A stretch of DNA of 64,000 nt from Poritiphilus flavus (lineage in GTDB: Bacteria; Bacteroidota; Bacteroidia; Flavobacteriales; Flavobacteriaceae): the NCBI RefSeq assembly GCF_009901585.1, contig NZ_WXYO01000002.1:342769-406768 (forward strand), given 5' to 3'. The position numbers and the translations under genes were made by a program. The notes below the pieces were generated by a model. The model did not search any database and had not been told where the DNA came from. It was given only the letters and a program-made list of their open reading frames with translations. This document shows positions 8,228-17,631 of the stretch, piece by piece. Each line of letters starts with the position of its first letter. The stretch's first letter is position 1.

Positions 8228-10234
8228 TTACTCTTCTTCTGAAGAAGCTTCAGTGTCAGGTGCTTCTTCAGCTTCTTTATTCAGGTTGTTTTCAAGGATA
8301 TTTAATTTTTTAAGCTTCGCCTTCCAGGTAGCCAGAGCATCTTTATGCCTTTCAATATTCTGGATGACCTCCTGCACTACCGGACTGTTTTCTGAGGCAT
8401 TGGAGAAAAATTGCAGATTGTTTTCCAGTTGGCGGATCTCGCTCTTACTTTCATCGATCTTTCGCCTGATGAAAGTACGTTCGTTCATTATGGCCCGATC
8501 GTTGTCTGCCTTCGCCAGTTGCTGGATCTTGTTTCCGTATCGCAAGAGCTCGGATTCCTGCCGGCTAACATCGAGCTTCTTAAAAAGGGCGTCAAGAATT
8601 TTATTGAATTTGCCGTTTATGCTTTTCTTGTTATAAGGCACTCGTCCATAGGTCTTCCATTCATCGATAAAACCTTTGATGGTGCTGATGTCTTTGTCCC
8701 GGTCTCCGGTCAGCTGAAAGGCCCTTAGCTTTTCTATGCATTCACTTTTTTTGAGGAAGTTTTCATTTTCTTCCTTAAATGCCGCATTTTTTAGGGCGTG
8801 AAGCCTATCGAAATAGTGATTACAGGCATCCTTGAACTCGTTCCAAATCTTATCCGAATATTTTCTGGGCACATGGCCAATGGTTTTCCACTCCTTTTGA
8901 ATACGCTTCATTTCCGGAGTAACTGTATCCCAGTCTTCGCTATCCTTCAGGCTGATGGCCTTTTCAAGCAGAGCCCGCTTCTTATCAAGATTTAGCTGCT
9001 GTTCTTTTTTCAGGTTTTTGTAATAGGCATTCTTATTCCGGTTAAAACCGCGTACAGCTTCTTTGAAAGCAGCCCAGGTGGCCTCGTTCACCTTTTGAGG
9101 TACTTTACCAGCCTTGAAGAATTCCTCCCTTAGCGCCTCTACCTCTCTGATCTGTTGCTGCAAGGCCCTGTGGTTGGTGGAAACGTTGGCTCCAATAGCC
9201 TGTATTTTAGTAATAATCTCGTTTTTGGTTTCCAGGTTCTTTTCATAGACCTTATCTAGCTCTTTGTAATGCTCCTGCCTTCTCTGGTGCATTACTTTGG
9301 TCGCGTTACTGAAACGCTCCCAGATCTCTTCCCGATGTTCCTTGCCTACCGGGCCTATATCCTCTTTCCAGATCTTGTGAAGCGTCTGCAGCTCCCGGAA
9401 TGCTTTGCTGAGGTCAGGCTCTTTGGTCAATGCCTCTGCCCGCTCCACGATCTTCATCTTTTCTTCCAGATTGTGTCTGAAATCCAGATCTCGAAGTTCA
9501 CGGTTAAGGTGCAGAAAGTCGTAGAAGATCTCTATATGATGGTGGTAGGTCCGCCAGACGTCATTGTAGTTCGCCCTTGGGACGGGACCTGCGTTTCGCC
9601 ACCTTTCCTGAAGGTCTTTAAAGTTTTTGTAAGTGGTATTGATATCCTCTTCAATATTGACAAGGCTCTTGAGTTCTTCTATGATCTCCAGCCTGTTCGC
9701 AAGATTCAGCTTTAGGTTTTGTTCCAGGTTCTTGTAATACTGGTTTCGCTTTTCGCGATAATCCGAGTAGACCTCATTGAACTGCCGTTTGGTGACTGAA
9801 CTGTAACGGAAGTCTATTTCATTACCCCCTTTGCTGATGAACTCCTCTTTTTTGTGTTCTAAGAATTCCTGAAACTTAAGGTCGAACTCGTATTTAATAC
9901 CATCCACATGCTTTCGAATGGCCTGTACTTTTTCGTTACGTACGAGTCGCTGTAGTTCTCCGACCAGGTTTTCCATGGACATGGAGTGGTAGTCCAGGAT
10001 TGGAATGTGATGTCTTCGGTGATTATCTTCGTCCTCAGCGTCTTCAGCGTTGGATTCATCAATTTCTTCTATAACATCTTCTTCCGTTCCGGCTTCCTTA
10101 GCAGGGGCATTTTCGTCTAAGGTTTCCGATTTTATTTCAGTGCTTTTCTCTGAATCTGTTGTATTTTCAGTAGTTTCTGAATTTTCATCCCCCCCTACAT
10201 CTTCCTGTAGTTTTTGATCTTTCTCTTCCAACAT
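8228..10234 (-). CDS. DUF349 repeat protein
   Basis: A 668-residue cytoplasmic protein. The first 75 residues are highly acidic (runs of Glu, Asp, Thr). The rest is a chain of at least five DUF349 helical repeats, each about 70-75 residues, recognisable by phrases such as LQERWRNAGPVPRANYNDVW, IQKEWKTIGHVPRKYSDKIW and FIDEWKTYGRVPYNKKSI. It has strong coiled-coil character and no membrane segment. The molecular role of the family is not established. The gene is highly conserved next to aroE and DUF368 genes in Flavobacteriaceae as far as I recall. Confidence 0.9.
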   Translation of the reverse strand: MLEEKDQKLQEDVGGDENSETTENTTDSEKSTEIKSETLDENAPAKEAGTEEDVIEEIDESNAEDAEDEDNHRRHHIPILDYHSMSMENLVGELQRLVRNEKVQAIRKHVDGIKYEFDLKFQEFLEHKKEEFISKGGNEIDFRYSSVTKRQFNEVYSDYREKRNQYYKNLEQNLKLNLANRLEIIEELKSLVNIEEDINTTYKNFKDLQERWRNAGPVPRANYNDVWRTYHHHIEIFYDFLHLNRELRDLDFRHNLEEKMKIVERAEALTKEPDLSKAFRELQTLHKIWKEDIGPVGKEHREEIWERFSNATKVMHQRRQEHYKELDKVYEKNLETKNEIITKIQAIGANVSTNHRALQQQIREVEALREEFFKAGKVPQKVNEATWAAFKEAVRGFNRNKNAYYKNLKKEQQLNLDKKRALLEKAISLKDSEDWDTVTPEMKRIQKEWKTIGHVPRKYSDKIWNEFKDACNHYFDRLHALKNAAFKEENENFLKKSECIEKLRAFQLTGDRDKDISTIKGFIDEWKTYGRVPYNKKSINGKFNKILDALFKKLDVSRQESELLRYGNKIQQLAKADNDRAIMNERTFIRRKIDESKSEIRQLENNLQFFSNASENSPVVQEVIQNIERHKDALATWKAKLKKLNILENNLNKEAEEAPDTEASSEEE

Positions 10235-10376
10235 CCTTTAATGTTTTTCTTTCCACGCCCATTCTCCAATGTAAGATACTAACAACCTACTTAACTGACA
10301 AGGTTAAGAAACTTCTTTTTGGCGGATATTTCTGGCCTTAGGTAAGGCTAAAATCGTATAGGTAGAGGATAATAGA

Positions 10377-11123
10377 CTATGAATTCCAGATACTCCAGGC
10401 CTTTTCTGCCTGAAGTTCAAGCATTTTCAGGCCGTTGCTGATGGCGGCACCCTGTTTTTCGCCTTCCAGCAGGAACCGGGTCTTTTCCGGGTTATAAATT
10501 AGATCGAAGAAAAGGTGAGTAGAAGAAACGAATTCATAGGGGATGTCCGGCCTCTGTTCAACATTGGGGTAGGTCCCCAATGGGGTACAATTCACAATCA
10601 CGGAGTATTGTTCCATAACATCCTGATTGAGATCCGAATAAGCCAGGGCCTCTTCCCCGGGATTCCTGGACACAAAGCGAAAAGCTATGTTCAGTTCATT
10701 AAATACAAAGGCGACCGCCTTGGAAGCTCCTCCTGTACCGAGGATCAAAGCGGCCTTGTGAGCTGGTGTCAGCATAGGTTCAATGGCTTTTTGGAAGCCA
10801 TATATGTCGGTATTAAAACCGGTAAGCCCATTGCCATCAAATTTGATGGTGTTCACTGCACCGATCTCAGCCGCTTGGGGATGTAATTGATCCAGAAAGG
10901 GGATCACATCCTCTTTGTAGGGAATAGTCACGTTTAGCCCTCGTAAGGCCTTATTTCGCAGTGTTTGGAAGTCTTTAATGTCTTCTATATCGTAATTCTC
11001 ATAGATATGATCAGAAAGCCCTAGCAGCTCAAATTTCTCGGTAAAATATTTGCGTGAAAATGAATAGGATATGTTCCTGCCTACCAGGCCGAACTTATGC
11101 TTTTTGGTTTCTGTTTTTTCCAT
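10377..11123 (-). CDS. aroE: shikimate dehydrogenase
   Basis: A 248-residue NADP-dependent enzyme reducing 3-dehydroshikimate to shikimate in aromatic amino acid synthesis. The substrate site is visible as SYSFSRKYFTEKF (about 20-32), NVTIPYKEDV with the catalytic Lys (about 64-73) and FNTDIYGF with the catalytic Asp (about 104-110). The nucleotide-binding glycine loop is LILGTGGASKAV. The length is somewhat below the usual 270. Its start overlaps the end of the upstream DUF368 gene by 29 nt; no later Met lies before the conserved LVGRNISYSF, so this start stands and translation is probably coupled. Confidence 0.95.
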   Translation of the reverse strand: MEKTETKKHKFGLVGRNISYSFSRKYFTEKFELLGLSDHIYENYDIEDIKDFQTLRNKALRGLNVTIPYKEDVIPFLDQLHPQAAEIGAVNTIKFDGNGLTGFNTDIYGFQKAIEPMLTPAHKAALILGTGGASKAVAFVFNELNIAFRFVSRNPGEEALAYSDLNQDVMEQYSVIVNCTPLGTYPNVEQRPDIPYEFVSSTHLFFDLIYNPEKTRFLLEGEKQGAAISNGLKMLELQAEKAWSIWNS

Positions 11124-12114
11124 ACCAATCCAAAGCTAATAAAATTAATACTCCAAGAAGGGCGAAAACCGCGGCCCACCAGGTCTCGCTTTGGCCAATT
11201 TCAGGAAGGTAACGCTCGTAATTCCTAATGATCTTATCTCCGTTGGAATCCAAAAGCGGAAGCCCTTCGGCATCCAGAACAAAGATCGTTCTTTTCCAGG
11301 GCCAGACCACCCCAAGGGATCCTGTTATAAAACCTATGATCACCGCAGTGGTAAGATGCTTAAAACGCTTCAAGACATAGCCAAGAAGATGTGAGAGGCT
11401 CACCAGTCCGGTCGCGGACCCCGCGGTAAAGACTGCCAGGATCTTAAGTGTATTCAATCGTTTCGGATTCTGTGCAAAACTGAAATCGCCCTGAAAAACC
11501 TCGGACATGGTGTCGTACAAAGCGTTTACCGAATCGACCAAAAGAAGTACGTAATTGCCGAGTAAAATGAGAATAAAGGAGCCGGAAAGACCTGGTAAGG
11601 TCATACCCGAAACACTGATAATCCCACAGAGAAAAATAAACAACAGGTTGTCATTTTCTTTGGCCGGGTTAAGAAAGCTTATGGATATTCCGACGATCAA
11701 TCCCAGTATTCCAGCTGGTATTGTCCGCTTGTTCCAATGCTCAAAATCCTTGGCGATATAATAGATGGAACCGATGATCATCCCAAAAAACGCTGCCCAT
11801 ACAAACAATTCCTTTGTTTCGAGAAAATAGTCCAGCAATTTGGAGACGCTGAAATAGCTTACCAGCATGCCGAAAATCAGCAGGGTTAGGAATTGCCCGT
11901 TGGTATAGCGATAGAAGCTCCTGAACCTGCCGTTAAACAGCAATTTGAAAGCCTTCAGATTGATTTTCTGCAGGGAATAAATGAATTCCTCATAAAACCC
12001 TGCCACGAAGGCCACAATGCCCCCTGAAACACCGGGCACCTTGTTGGCCGCACCCATACAAAGTCCTTTGATGACCAAAAAAAACTTATCTAAGAACGAT
12101 CTAGGTTGGTGCAT
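11095..12114 (-). CDS. DUF368 membrane protein (paralogue 1)
   Basis: A 339-residue polytopic membrane protein of the DUF368 family, with about eight or nine hydrophobic helices. Signature segments are GAANKVPGVSGGIVAFVAGFYE (about 17-38) and the internal repeat ISVSGMTLPGLSGSFILILLGNY; the two halves share the PGxSG motif and thus look like an inverted duplication. DUF368 proteins have been linked to undecaprenyl-phosphate translocation across the cytoplasmic membrane, which would supply lipid carrier for wall and glycan synthesis. It lies 13 nt after its paralogue and overlaps aroE by 29 nt, so the three form an operon. Confidence 0.9.
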   Translation of the reverse strand: MHQPRSFLDKFFLVIKGLCMGAANKVPGVSGGIVAFVAGFYEEFIYSLQKINLKAFKLLFNGRFRSFYRYTNGQFLTLLIFGMLVSYFSVSKLLDYFLETKELFVWAAFFGMIIGSIYYIAKDFEHWNKRTIPAGILGLIVGISISFLNPAKENDNLLFIFLCGIISVSGMTLPGLSGSFILILLGNYVLLLVDSVNALYDTMSEVFQGDFSFAQNPKRLNTLKILAVFTAGSATGLVSLSHLLGYVLKRFKHLTTAVIIGFITGSLGVVWPWKRTIFVLDAEGLPLLDSNGDKIIRNYERYLPEIGQSETWWAAVFALLGVLILLALDWYGKNRNQKA

Positions 12115-12127
12115 ATGAGGTCAGTGC

Positions 12128-13045
12128 TTATTTTTTAGATGCGGTTTTCTCCAGGATAAAAATAAGTGAAAACCCCAGAGCGGCAAGTACAACGGCATAG
12201 AGTAATTGAGGATCTCCATCAAAAGTCAGAGGCGATACGCTGGCTTCATTAACCGGAACGACCTTATCTCCAAAAGTTTTAGTTTCCAGCACTTTTTTCC
12301 AGGGCCAGATCTTGTTTAAAGAACCTAAAATAAAACCTGTCAATAATGCCAGGGTAGGGTTTCTGTAATTTTTAAACATCCATTTAAGGAGTCTGGCAAA
12401 ACTGAGCAATCCAAACACGGCTCCTACGGCTACTGTGACCACTACGGTAATGTCTCGTTCGTGCACAGCATCCAATATGGTTTTATAGGAACCGAGCAGG
12501 ACCAGGATAAAAGCTCCGGATATACCCGGCAGTATCATTGCACAGACTGCAAGCGCTCCTGAAAGGAACAGAAATGGCAGGCTTTCCGTGTTTTCCGAAA
12601 CGGGGAGCGTAGTAATGTAGTAGGCAATACCGGCCCCAACCAAAAGCATGATCACTGCAGACAGGGACCACTTTTCTATGGACTTTCCCACAAAATAAAC
12701 ACTGGCCACCACCAGCCCAAAAAAGAATGCCCAAAGCAAAATGGCCTGGTTTTCCAGTAACCAGCTGATCAATTTTGCCAGGGAGACCACGCTAATGGCA
12801 ATTCCTGAAAACAGCGCCAGCAAGAAATTCCCGTTTAGCTTTTTCCAGGCCGCCTTAAAGCCTTCATTCTTCAAGACTTTAAACAAACCCAGGTTGATGT
12901 TGTTGATGCTGCTGATGAGCTCTTCATAGATGCCTGAAATAAAGGCTATAGTTCCTCCTGAAACCCCTGGAACCACATCAGCTGCTCCCATGGCCATTCC
13001 CTTCAGGGCAATAAAGAAATATTGTAGTCGGTTGCGGTCTTCCAT
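12128..13045 (-). CDS. DUF368 membrane protein (paralogue 2)
   Basis: A 305-residue membrane protein, the first of two adjacent DUF368 genes. The same motifs are present: GAADVVPGVSGGTIAFISGIYE near the N-terminus and CAMILPGISGAFILVLLGSY in the middle. Both paralogues end in a region that faces outside and differs between them, which suggests distinct partners or conditions. A likely role is recycling of undecaprenyl phosphate, known for this family in other bacteria and inferred here. A -7 box (13059-13066, minus strand) lies 13 nt upstream of the start, so transcription of the DUF368-DUF368-aroE operon may begin there. Confidence 0.9.
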   Translation of the reverse strand: MEDRNRLQYFFIALKGMAMGAADVVPGVSGGTIAFISGIYEELISSINNINLGLFKVLKNEGFKAAWKKLNGNFLLALFSGIAISVVSLAKLISWLLENQAILLWAFFFGLVVASVYFVGKSIEKWSLSAVIMLLVGAGIAYYITTLPVSENTESLPFLFLSGALAVCAMILPGISGAFILVLLGSYKTILDAVHERDITVVVTVAVGAVFGLLSFARLLKWMFKNYRNPTLALLTGFILGSLNKIWPWKKVLETKTFGDKVVPVNEASVSPLTFDGDPQLLYAVVLAALGFSLIFILEKTASKK

Positions 13046-13058
13046 AAAAAAGAAAACA

Positions 13059-13066
13059 CAAAAGTA
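13059..13066 (-). promoter_or_regulatory. candidate -7 promoter box for the DUF368-aroE operon
   Basis: On the minus strand this reads TACTTTTG, a full match to TAnnTTTG, ending 13 nt before the ATG at 13045. No clear TTG was found about 20 nt upstream of it, so only the -7 part is supported. Confidence 0.45.
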
Positions 13067-13174
13067 GCCTTTTTATTCTGAAGCTTTTCGGGTATTTAAC
13101 GTCCCTTTTAGGTTTTAGAAGCAGTCATACCCAGACCGGAATAAAACCCAGAGAACCGCCAGGGGTCTTGCAGA

Positions 13175-14578
13175 TTATTTTCGAGCGTGTTTTTTGGTTG
13201 CAGCAATGATATTCTGAGCCCAGGCCGAGTGATAATAATCCGGAAATTCACTCTCAAAAAGCGCTACCTTGGCCGGATCCGCGGTAAGTGCCTGCAAAAA
13301 CTTATAACGTGCCTCGATCCGCTCATTTAGCATCAGGTAGAGACCTACCATTTTGTATTGGATCTCCGCTTTTTCCGGATAGAATTCCAGGCCTTGTTTC
13401 AGGATTTGCACCCCGGCCTCAATTTCTTCATTGGCCACTACAACATCGGCCCATTTCAGCCAGGTATCCAACTCGTAATTCCCCAGGTCTACCGCTTGCT
13501 TATAGGCAAAATCGGCCTCGTCAAAGTTGCCCAGGGCTGTGTGTATCCTGGCACATTTCTTCCAGTACAAGGGGTTTTCTCCATCAATATTGATGGCTTT
13601 ATTGACATAATAGAGCGCCCTTTTCAGGTTGTTCTTTTTGAAATAGAAGTCCGTAATGGCCAGCCATCCCTTGTCTAAGAGCGGGTCTTCGTGAACGGTC
13701 TGGTAGTAGTAATATCTGGCCAGATCATCGTTTTTCAACTGCTCATAGCATTTACCCATTCTCAAATAGGCATGCGAAGTAGGGTCTTCTATTTTAATAG
13801 TGGTTTCGTAATTCTCGATGGCCTCCTGGTACTTACCAAGTCTCTCCAGTACTTTTCCCTTTTCAAAATAAGCGCCAATGAAGGAATCATCAGATATAAT
13901 AGCAAAATCAAAAGCTGCCAGCGCCTCCTGGAACATGTTTTCCGTGAAATATTGTTTGCCCAATTGATGCCAGGCCACTTGTGAATAAGGGTTCCTGTCC
14001 AGATAGTCGTTCAGGTATCGAATGGCACCTTTGAAATCCTCCAGAAATTCAAAACAGTAGATAACATTGTAAAGCGATGAATAGTCTTGTTGATCAAAGG
14101 AAACACAGACCTTAAAATTCTCTTTGGCCTTTTCAAAGTCGTCCATAAAAAGATATTCCATACCCAATAGGGAATAAATATCAAGGCTGCCTTCGGACAA
14201 TTCGAGCGCCTTTTGCAACATGGCTACTGCCGCTTCATGGTTGTCTTTTTTGGAATAGATATTCGCCCGCTGAATGTAGATCTCATCGTTGTTCCCGTCC
14301 AGGGATTGAAGGTGGTCCAGGATGGTCTCGGCGGTGTCCAGATTGTTCTCAAAAACCAGGACTTCCACTTCCAGAAGTTTTAACTCCGTAGCATCGGGAT
14401 GCTGCTGTAATCCAATCTTAATAGCTTTTTTCGCCAGGGATATCTTGCCATTATTCAGGTAGTGATGAATGATGTCTTCGAAGTCTTCTGCATCAAAGAA
14501 ATAGACGTCATCTGTCTTCAACATTGATTCAAACTTGGCGATGGGGTGGCTGGGTCTTTCGTTAGGATCTAACGCCAT
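13175..14578 (-). CDS. tetratricopeptide repeat protein
   Basis: A 467-residue protein made of about eleven TPR units from residue 40 to 445, for example IYSLLGMEYLFMDDFEKAKENF and AYLRMGKCYEQLKNDDLARYYY. It has no signal peptide or membrane helix, so it is probably a cytoplasmic scaffold. TPR stacks bind partner proteins, and no partner can be named. It lies between the aminotransferase gene (100 nt upstream) and the DUF368 operon. This arrangement is familiar from other Flavobacteriaceae, though I cannot verify it here. Confidence 0.9.
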   Translation of the reverse strand: MALDPNERPSHPIAKFESMLKTDDVYFFDAEDFEDIIHHYLNNGKISLAKKAIKIGLQQHPDATELKLLEVEVLVFENNLDTAETILDHLQSLDGNNDEIYIQRANIYSKKDNHEAAVAMLQKALELSEGSLDIYSLLGMEYLFMDDFEKAKENFKVCVSFDQQDYSSLYNVIYCFEFLEDFKGAIRYLNDYLDRNPYSQVAWHQLGKQYFTENMFQEALAAFDFAIISDDSFIGAYFEKGKVLERLGKYQEAIENYETTIKIEDPTSHAYLRMGKCYEQLKNDDLARYYYYQTVHEDPLLDKGWLAITDFYFKKNNLKRALYYVNKAINIDGENPLYWKKCARIHTALGNFDEADFAYKQAVDLGNYELDTWLKWADVVVANEEIEAGVQILKQGLEFYPEKAEIQYKMVGLYLMLNERIEARYKFLQALTADPAKVALFESEFPDYYHSAWAQNIIAATKKHARK

Positions 14579-14678
14579 AGAATGGTGCTTGGTTAAACTA
14601 TGGAATTAAAAATAATCTTTTTGAGACTACAATTTCTTCCGAATTTGGGCTATATTATTAACAAAGTAGTTAACAGCT

Positions 14679-15860
14679 TTATTGCTTGTAACTTGTTAAA
14701 ATTTCGAGGATCAGATCGCAACCCTTGTCAATCTCTTCCGAGGAAATAGTGAGCGGAGGGGTAATGCGCACGGCCCTTTTTTCAAAGAGCAACCAAAACA
14801 AAATCAACCTCTTTTTAGCAGATTCCAAAACCAGATAATTGGCAATTTCCTCATGTTTCAGGATCAATGCCAGCATCAGTCCCTTACCCCTGATCTCCTG
14901 GATATAGGGGTGCTTAAGTCTGTTCCTTATCTGTCTTTCCTTTTCATAGATATCATCAATTATGTTTTCGTCCCTTAGTGTTTTTAAGGTGGCCAAACTG
15001 GCTGCGGCTATTACCGGATTGCCTCCAAAAGTGGTGATATGACCAAGCTCCGGATCCCTGCTAAGTAATTTCATATGTTCCCCGGAAGCCGTAAAAGCGC
15101 CCACTGGCAGCCCGGAGGCCATACCTTTCCCCATAACCAGAATATCCGGGATGCAATTGTAGTGCTGAAATGCAAACCACTTACCAGTTCTGCCAAAACC
15201 CGGTTGTATTTCATCCAGTATCAGTAATGCTCCCGCTTCGGTACAACGCTTTCGGACCTGCTCCAGGTAATTGGGCTCCGGAACTATAAAACCGGCTCCG
15301 CCCTGAATGGTCTCCAATACCACAGCCGCGGTCTTATCCGTTATACGGGATAACTCATCTTCCCGGTTGAATTCGATATACGAAATATCAGGAAGCAACG
15401 GCCTGAAGGGAGCTTTCCGACTTTTAAAATCCATTAAGCTCAGGCTTCCGAGAGTATTTCCGTGATAGGCGTTTTTCGCTGCGATGATCTGAGACCGTCC
15501 CGTTACCCTTCGTGCGAGTTTTAGTGCCCCTTCCATGGCTTCGGTTCCCGAATTTACCAGGTAGGTGCTTTCCAATGGATCCGGAAGTATATTCGCCAGC
15601 ATTTGGGTATAGGTCACGGCAGGTTCCAAAATGTATTCCCCGTATACCATAACATGCATGTACTTTTCGGCCTGTTTGCTGACCGCCTCCACAACATTAG
15701 GGTGGGAGTGCCCAAGCGTACAGGCGGAAACTCCTGCAACAAAATCGAGATGGGCTTTACCGTTCGCGTCATAGATATAACTTCCCTGAGCACGGGTTAC
15801 CTCTAAAGCCAGGGGATGCGAAGTGGTTTGTGCCTGATATTTCAGGAACTCATTTTTCAT
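14679..15860 (-). CDS. class III PLP-dependent aminotransferase (acetylornithine/4-aminobutyrate type)
   Basis: A 393-residue enzyme with the class III fold. Cofactor residues are visible: the phosphate-binding NSGTEAMEGALKLAR (about 102-116), LILDEIQPGFGRTGK with the Asp that contacts the pyridine nitrogen (about 211-225), and the PLP lysine in ILVMGKGMASGLPVGAF (about 242-258). Members transfer amino groups to or from omega-amino acids. The substrate is undetermined: no other arginine biosynthesis genes are nearby, so I do not assign argD. The start at 15860 overlaps the end of the OstA-like gene by 11 nt, which indicates translational coupling. Confidence 0.9.
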   Translation of the reverse strand: MKNEFLKYQAQTTSHPLALEVTRAQGSYIYDANGKAHLDFVAGVSACTLGHSHPNVVEAVSKQAEKYMHVMVYGEYILEPAVTYTQMLANILPDPLESTYLVNSGTEAMEGALKLARRVTGRSQIIAAKNAYHGNTLGSLSLMDFKSRKAPFRPLLPDISYIEFNREDELSRITDKTAAVVLETIQGGAGFIVPEPNYLEQVRKRCTEAGALLILDEIQPGFGRTGKWFAFQHYNCIPDILVMGKGMASGLPVGAFTASGEHMKLLSRDPELGHITTFGGNPVIAAASLATLKTLRDENIIDDIYEKERQIRNRLKHPYIQEIRGKGLMLALILKHEEIANYLVLESAKKRLILFWLLFEKRAVRITPPLTISSEEIDKGCDLILEILTSYKQ

Positions 15861-17619
15861 TACTGCGGGAGGTTTTTTTGTCGGTTCCCTCTTGCTGCGG
15901 TTTTATTGCCTGTGTATTGGAAGGTGGGATCTTATTTATTGGATCTCCCTCATTGGCACTGCGCTGTTCTTCTTCCGCTTCAATATCTATGGGGTTGCTG
16001 ATCCCCTTAATGACGGGCAGTACCAGATTGTTGTCATCCTCGTCAAAAATATCATCCTTAGACCGAATGCGCTCGTCTCCCCTCCAGATAAACCCTTTTA
16101 GTTTTCGGCTGTTTTCCGGAAGGTCCTTTTCCGGGAAGATATCCCCATCCGGATCGGTTATAAAAGTGATGTCCTCAATATCACTTTCTGCCAGGGTCAT
16201 TCGGATTTTACTACATATGGTCTTGTTGATCCCTATGAGTTCCTGATCATCGTTATACATATAGTAGATCACTTCTGTATTCTTGATAAGGTCTACCAGT
16301 TTGAGCTCATTTTCGATGAATTTACCAAATAAGTCCTTCCCCTTTGCCTGATTAAAGCCTTTTTTACCGATGGTATCCTGAGAAATTATAAAGGCGTTAT
16401 TCAATACTTTCAGGGAGTCCAGTTTATCTGTTTCCATGTCATTGAGCAGATGTATACTATCTCCTGTCATCTGATTTTCCATATTCCAGAGGATAGGATC
16501 AGTAATTAACTGGGTTATACCTGTGCGCTGCTCAAAGTGAATAGAGTCTGCCTTCCCGCTGAGGTCGGTTTTGTAGAATTTGGAATTGCGAAAAGCCCTC
16601 AGAATTCGTTCTTCAGGTTTTCCAGTGACCATTAAGGTATCTCCGTGTATATACATGGAGTCCTTCTCCACCAGGCCGATAAAAACACCTCTTTTGGTGG
16701 CAAAAACGGAGTCCCTTGCCTTAAAAACCTCGCCGTAATGGGCCTTTATCACCGTATTATTTAAGGTGTCCGTAACCTTGATGTTGTTGGTCGCTGAAGC
16801 AAATTCGGAAGCCTTGTCAAAAAACAAACTATCTCCTTCAATAATACGGTTGTTATAGTCTATACGGGTGTTCTGTATGCCGTAACCGCTTTCGATCTTG
16901 GTATCGTAAAAACCACGCTCGCAGTACATCTTATAGGTTTCTCCCGTTATGGTACTCGGCCCGTACATATACAGATTTTTGGAAGTGGTGTAGTAATCCA
17001 ACCTCTCGGAATCTACTATATAGTCAGGGTTTTTGATGTGAACACTATCCAGGAATTGGTACTTTTTGATCTCCATAAAATACCTTCCGATCTCACTGGT
17101 GAGGGTGTTGGCAGAATCAATGACCGTACCTGAGGTATTGTAATAGGCTTCCTGTTTCTCACGGTCAAAATAGAGGGTATCCGTACGAAGGGTCATGTCT
17201 GCATTATTCAAAACCACCTGCTCCCTGGCTTTGGCTAAACGGGTGTTTCCGTCGTAGTCGATTTTTTTACTCCTCATTTGTACGGAGTCGCCCTGCTTTA
17301 GCAGTATATTACCCACCGCCTTCAGCTTGTTTTCTTTTTGGTAGAAAACAGCCGCATCGCACCATAGACGGGCTCCCTGATGCTCAAACTCTACCTGACG
17401 GGTATCTTTGCTGAAAATAGCCGCTCCCGGATAATTCTCCTCATCCTTGGTAAAGTTCGCCCCGTAAACAATGTTGATTTCCTTCTGCTCCTGGGGTTCT
17501 TCCTGGGGGTGAGCTGCCCAGACAAAAAATAAGATAAAGGTTAGAATAAAATGACTTCTCAAAACCCAAATTTTGCCCAAAAATAGCTTTTTTTGGAGGA
17601 GCCAGACAAAGATTAGCAC
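15850..17619 (-). CDS. OstA-like protein (LPS-transport LptA/OstA domain)
   Basis: A 589-residue exported protein of the OstA-like family of Bacteroidota. About 50-330 carries repeated short beta hairpins typical of the LptA/OstA jelly roll that handles lipopolysaccharide (phrases such as ARLWCDAAVFYQKENKLKAVGNI and IIEGDSLFFDKA). The C-terminal 60 residues are acidic and low in complexity. The start is uncertain: the ATG at 17619 places 21 residues before the hydrophobic signal, whereas an in-frame TTG (MRSHFILTFILFFVWAAHPQ) would give a cleaner signal peptide. It begins 12 nt after the c-type cytochrome gene, so it may now be expressed from that operon. Confidence 0.85.
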   Translation of the reverse strand: MLIFVWLLQKKLFLGKIWVLRSHFILTFILFFVWAAHPQEEPQEQKEINIVYGANFTKDEENYPGAAIFSKDTRQVEFEHQGARLWCDAAVFYQKENKLKAVGNILLKQGDSVQMRSKKIDYDGNTRLAKAREQVVLNNADMTLRTDTLYFDREKQEAYYNTSGTVIDSANTLTSEIGRYFMEIKKYQFLDSVHIKNPDYIVDSERLDYYTTSKNLYMYGPSTITGETYKMYCERGFYDTKIESGYGIQNTRIDYNNRIIEGDSLFFDKASEFASATNNIKVTDTLNNTVIKAHYGEVFKARDSVFATKRGVFIGLVEKDSMYIHGDTLMVTGKPEERILRAFRNSKFYKTDLSGKADSIHFEQRTGITQLITDPILWNMENQMTGDSIHLLNDMETDKLDSLKVLNNAFIISQDTIGKKGFNQAKGKDLFGKFIENELKLVDLIKNTEVIYYMYNDDQELIGINKTICSKIRMTLAESDIEDITFITDPDGDIFPEKDLPENSRKLKGFIWRGDERIRSKDDIFDEDDNNLVLPVIKGISNPIDIEAEEEQRSANEGDPINKIPPSNTQAIKPQQEGTDKKTSRSNEK

Positions 17620-17631
17620 CGATTTAGGATT

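Noticed and set aside
14679-15860. argD (acetylornithine aminotransferase) assignment
   Set aside because: Class III aminotransferases are hard to split by sequence reading and no arginine genes are nearby.
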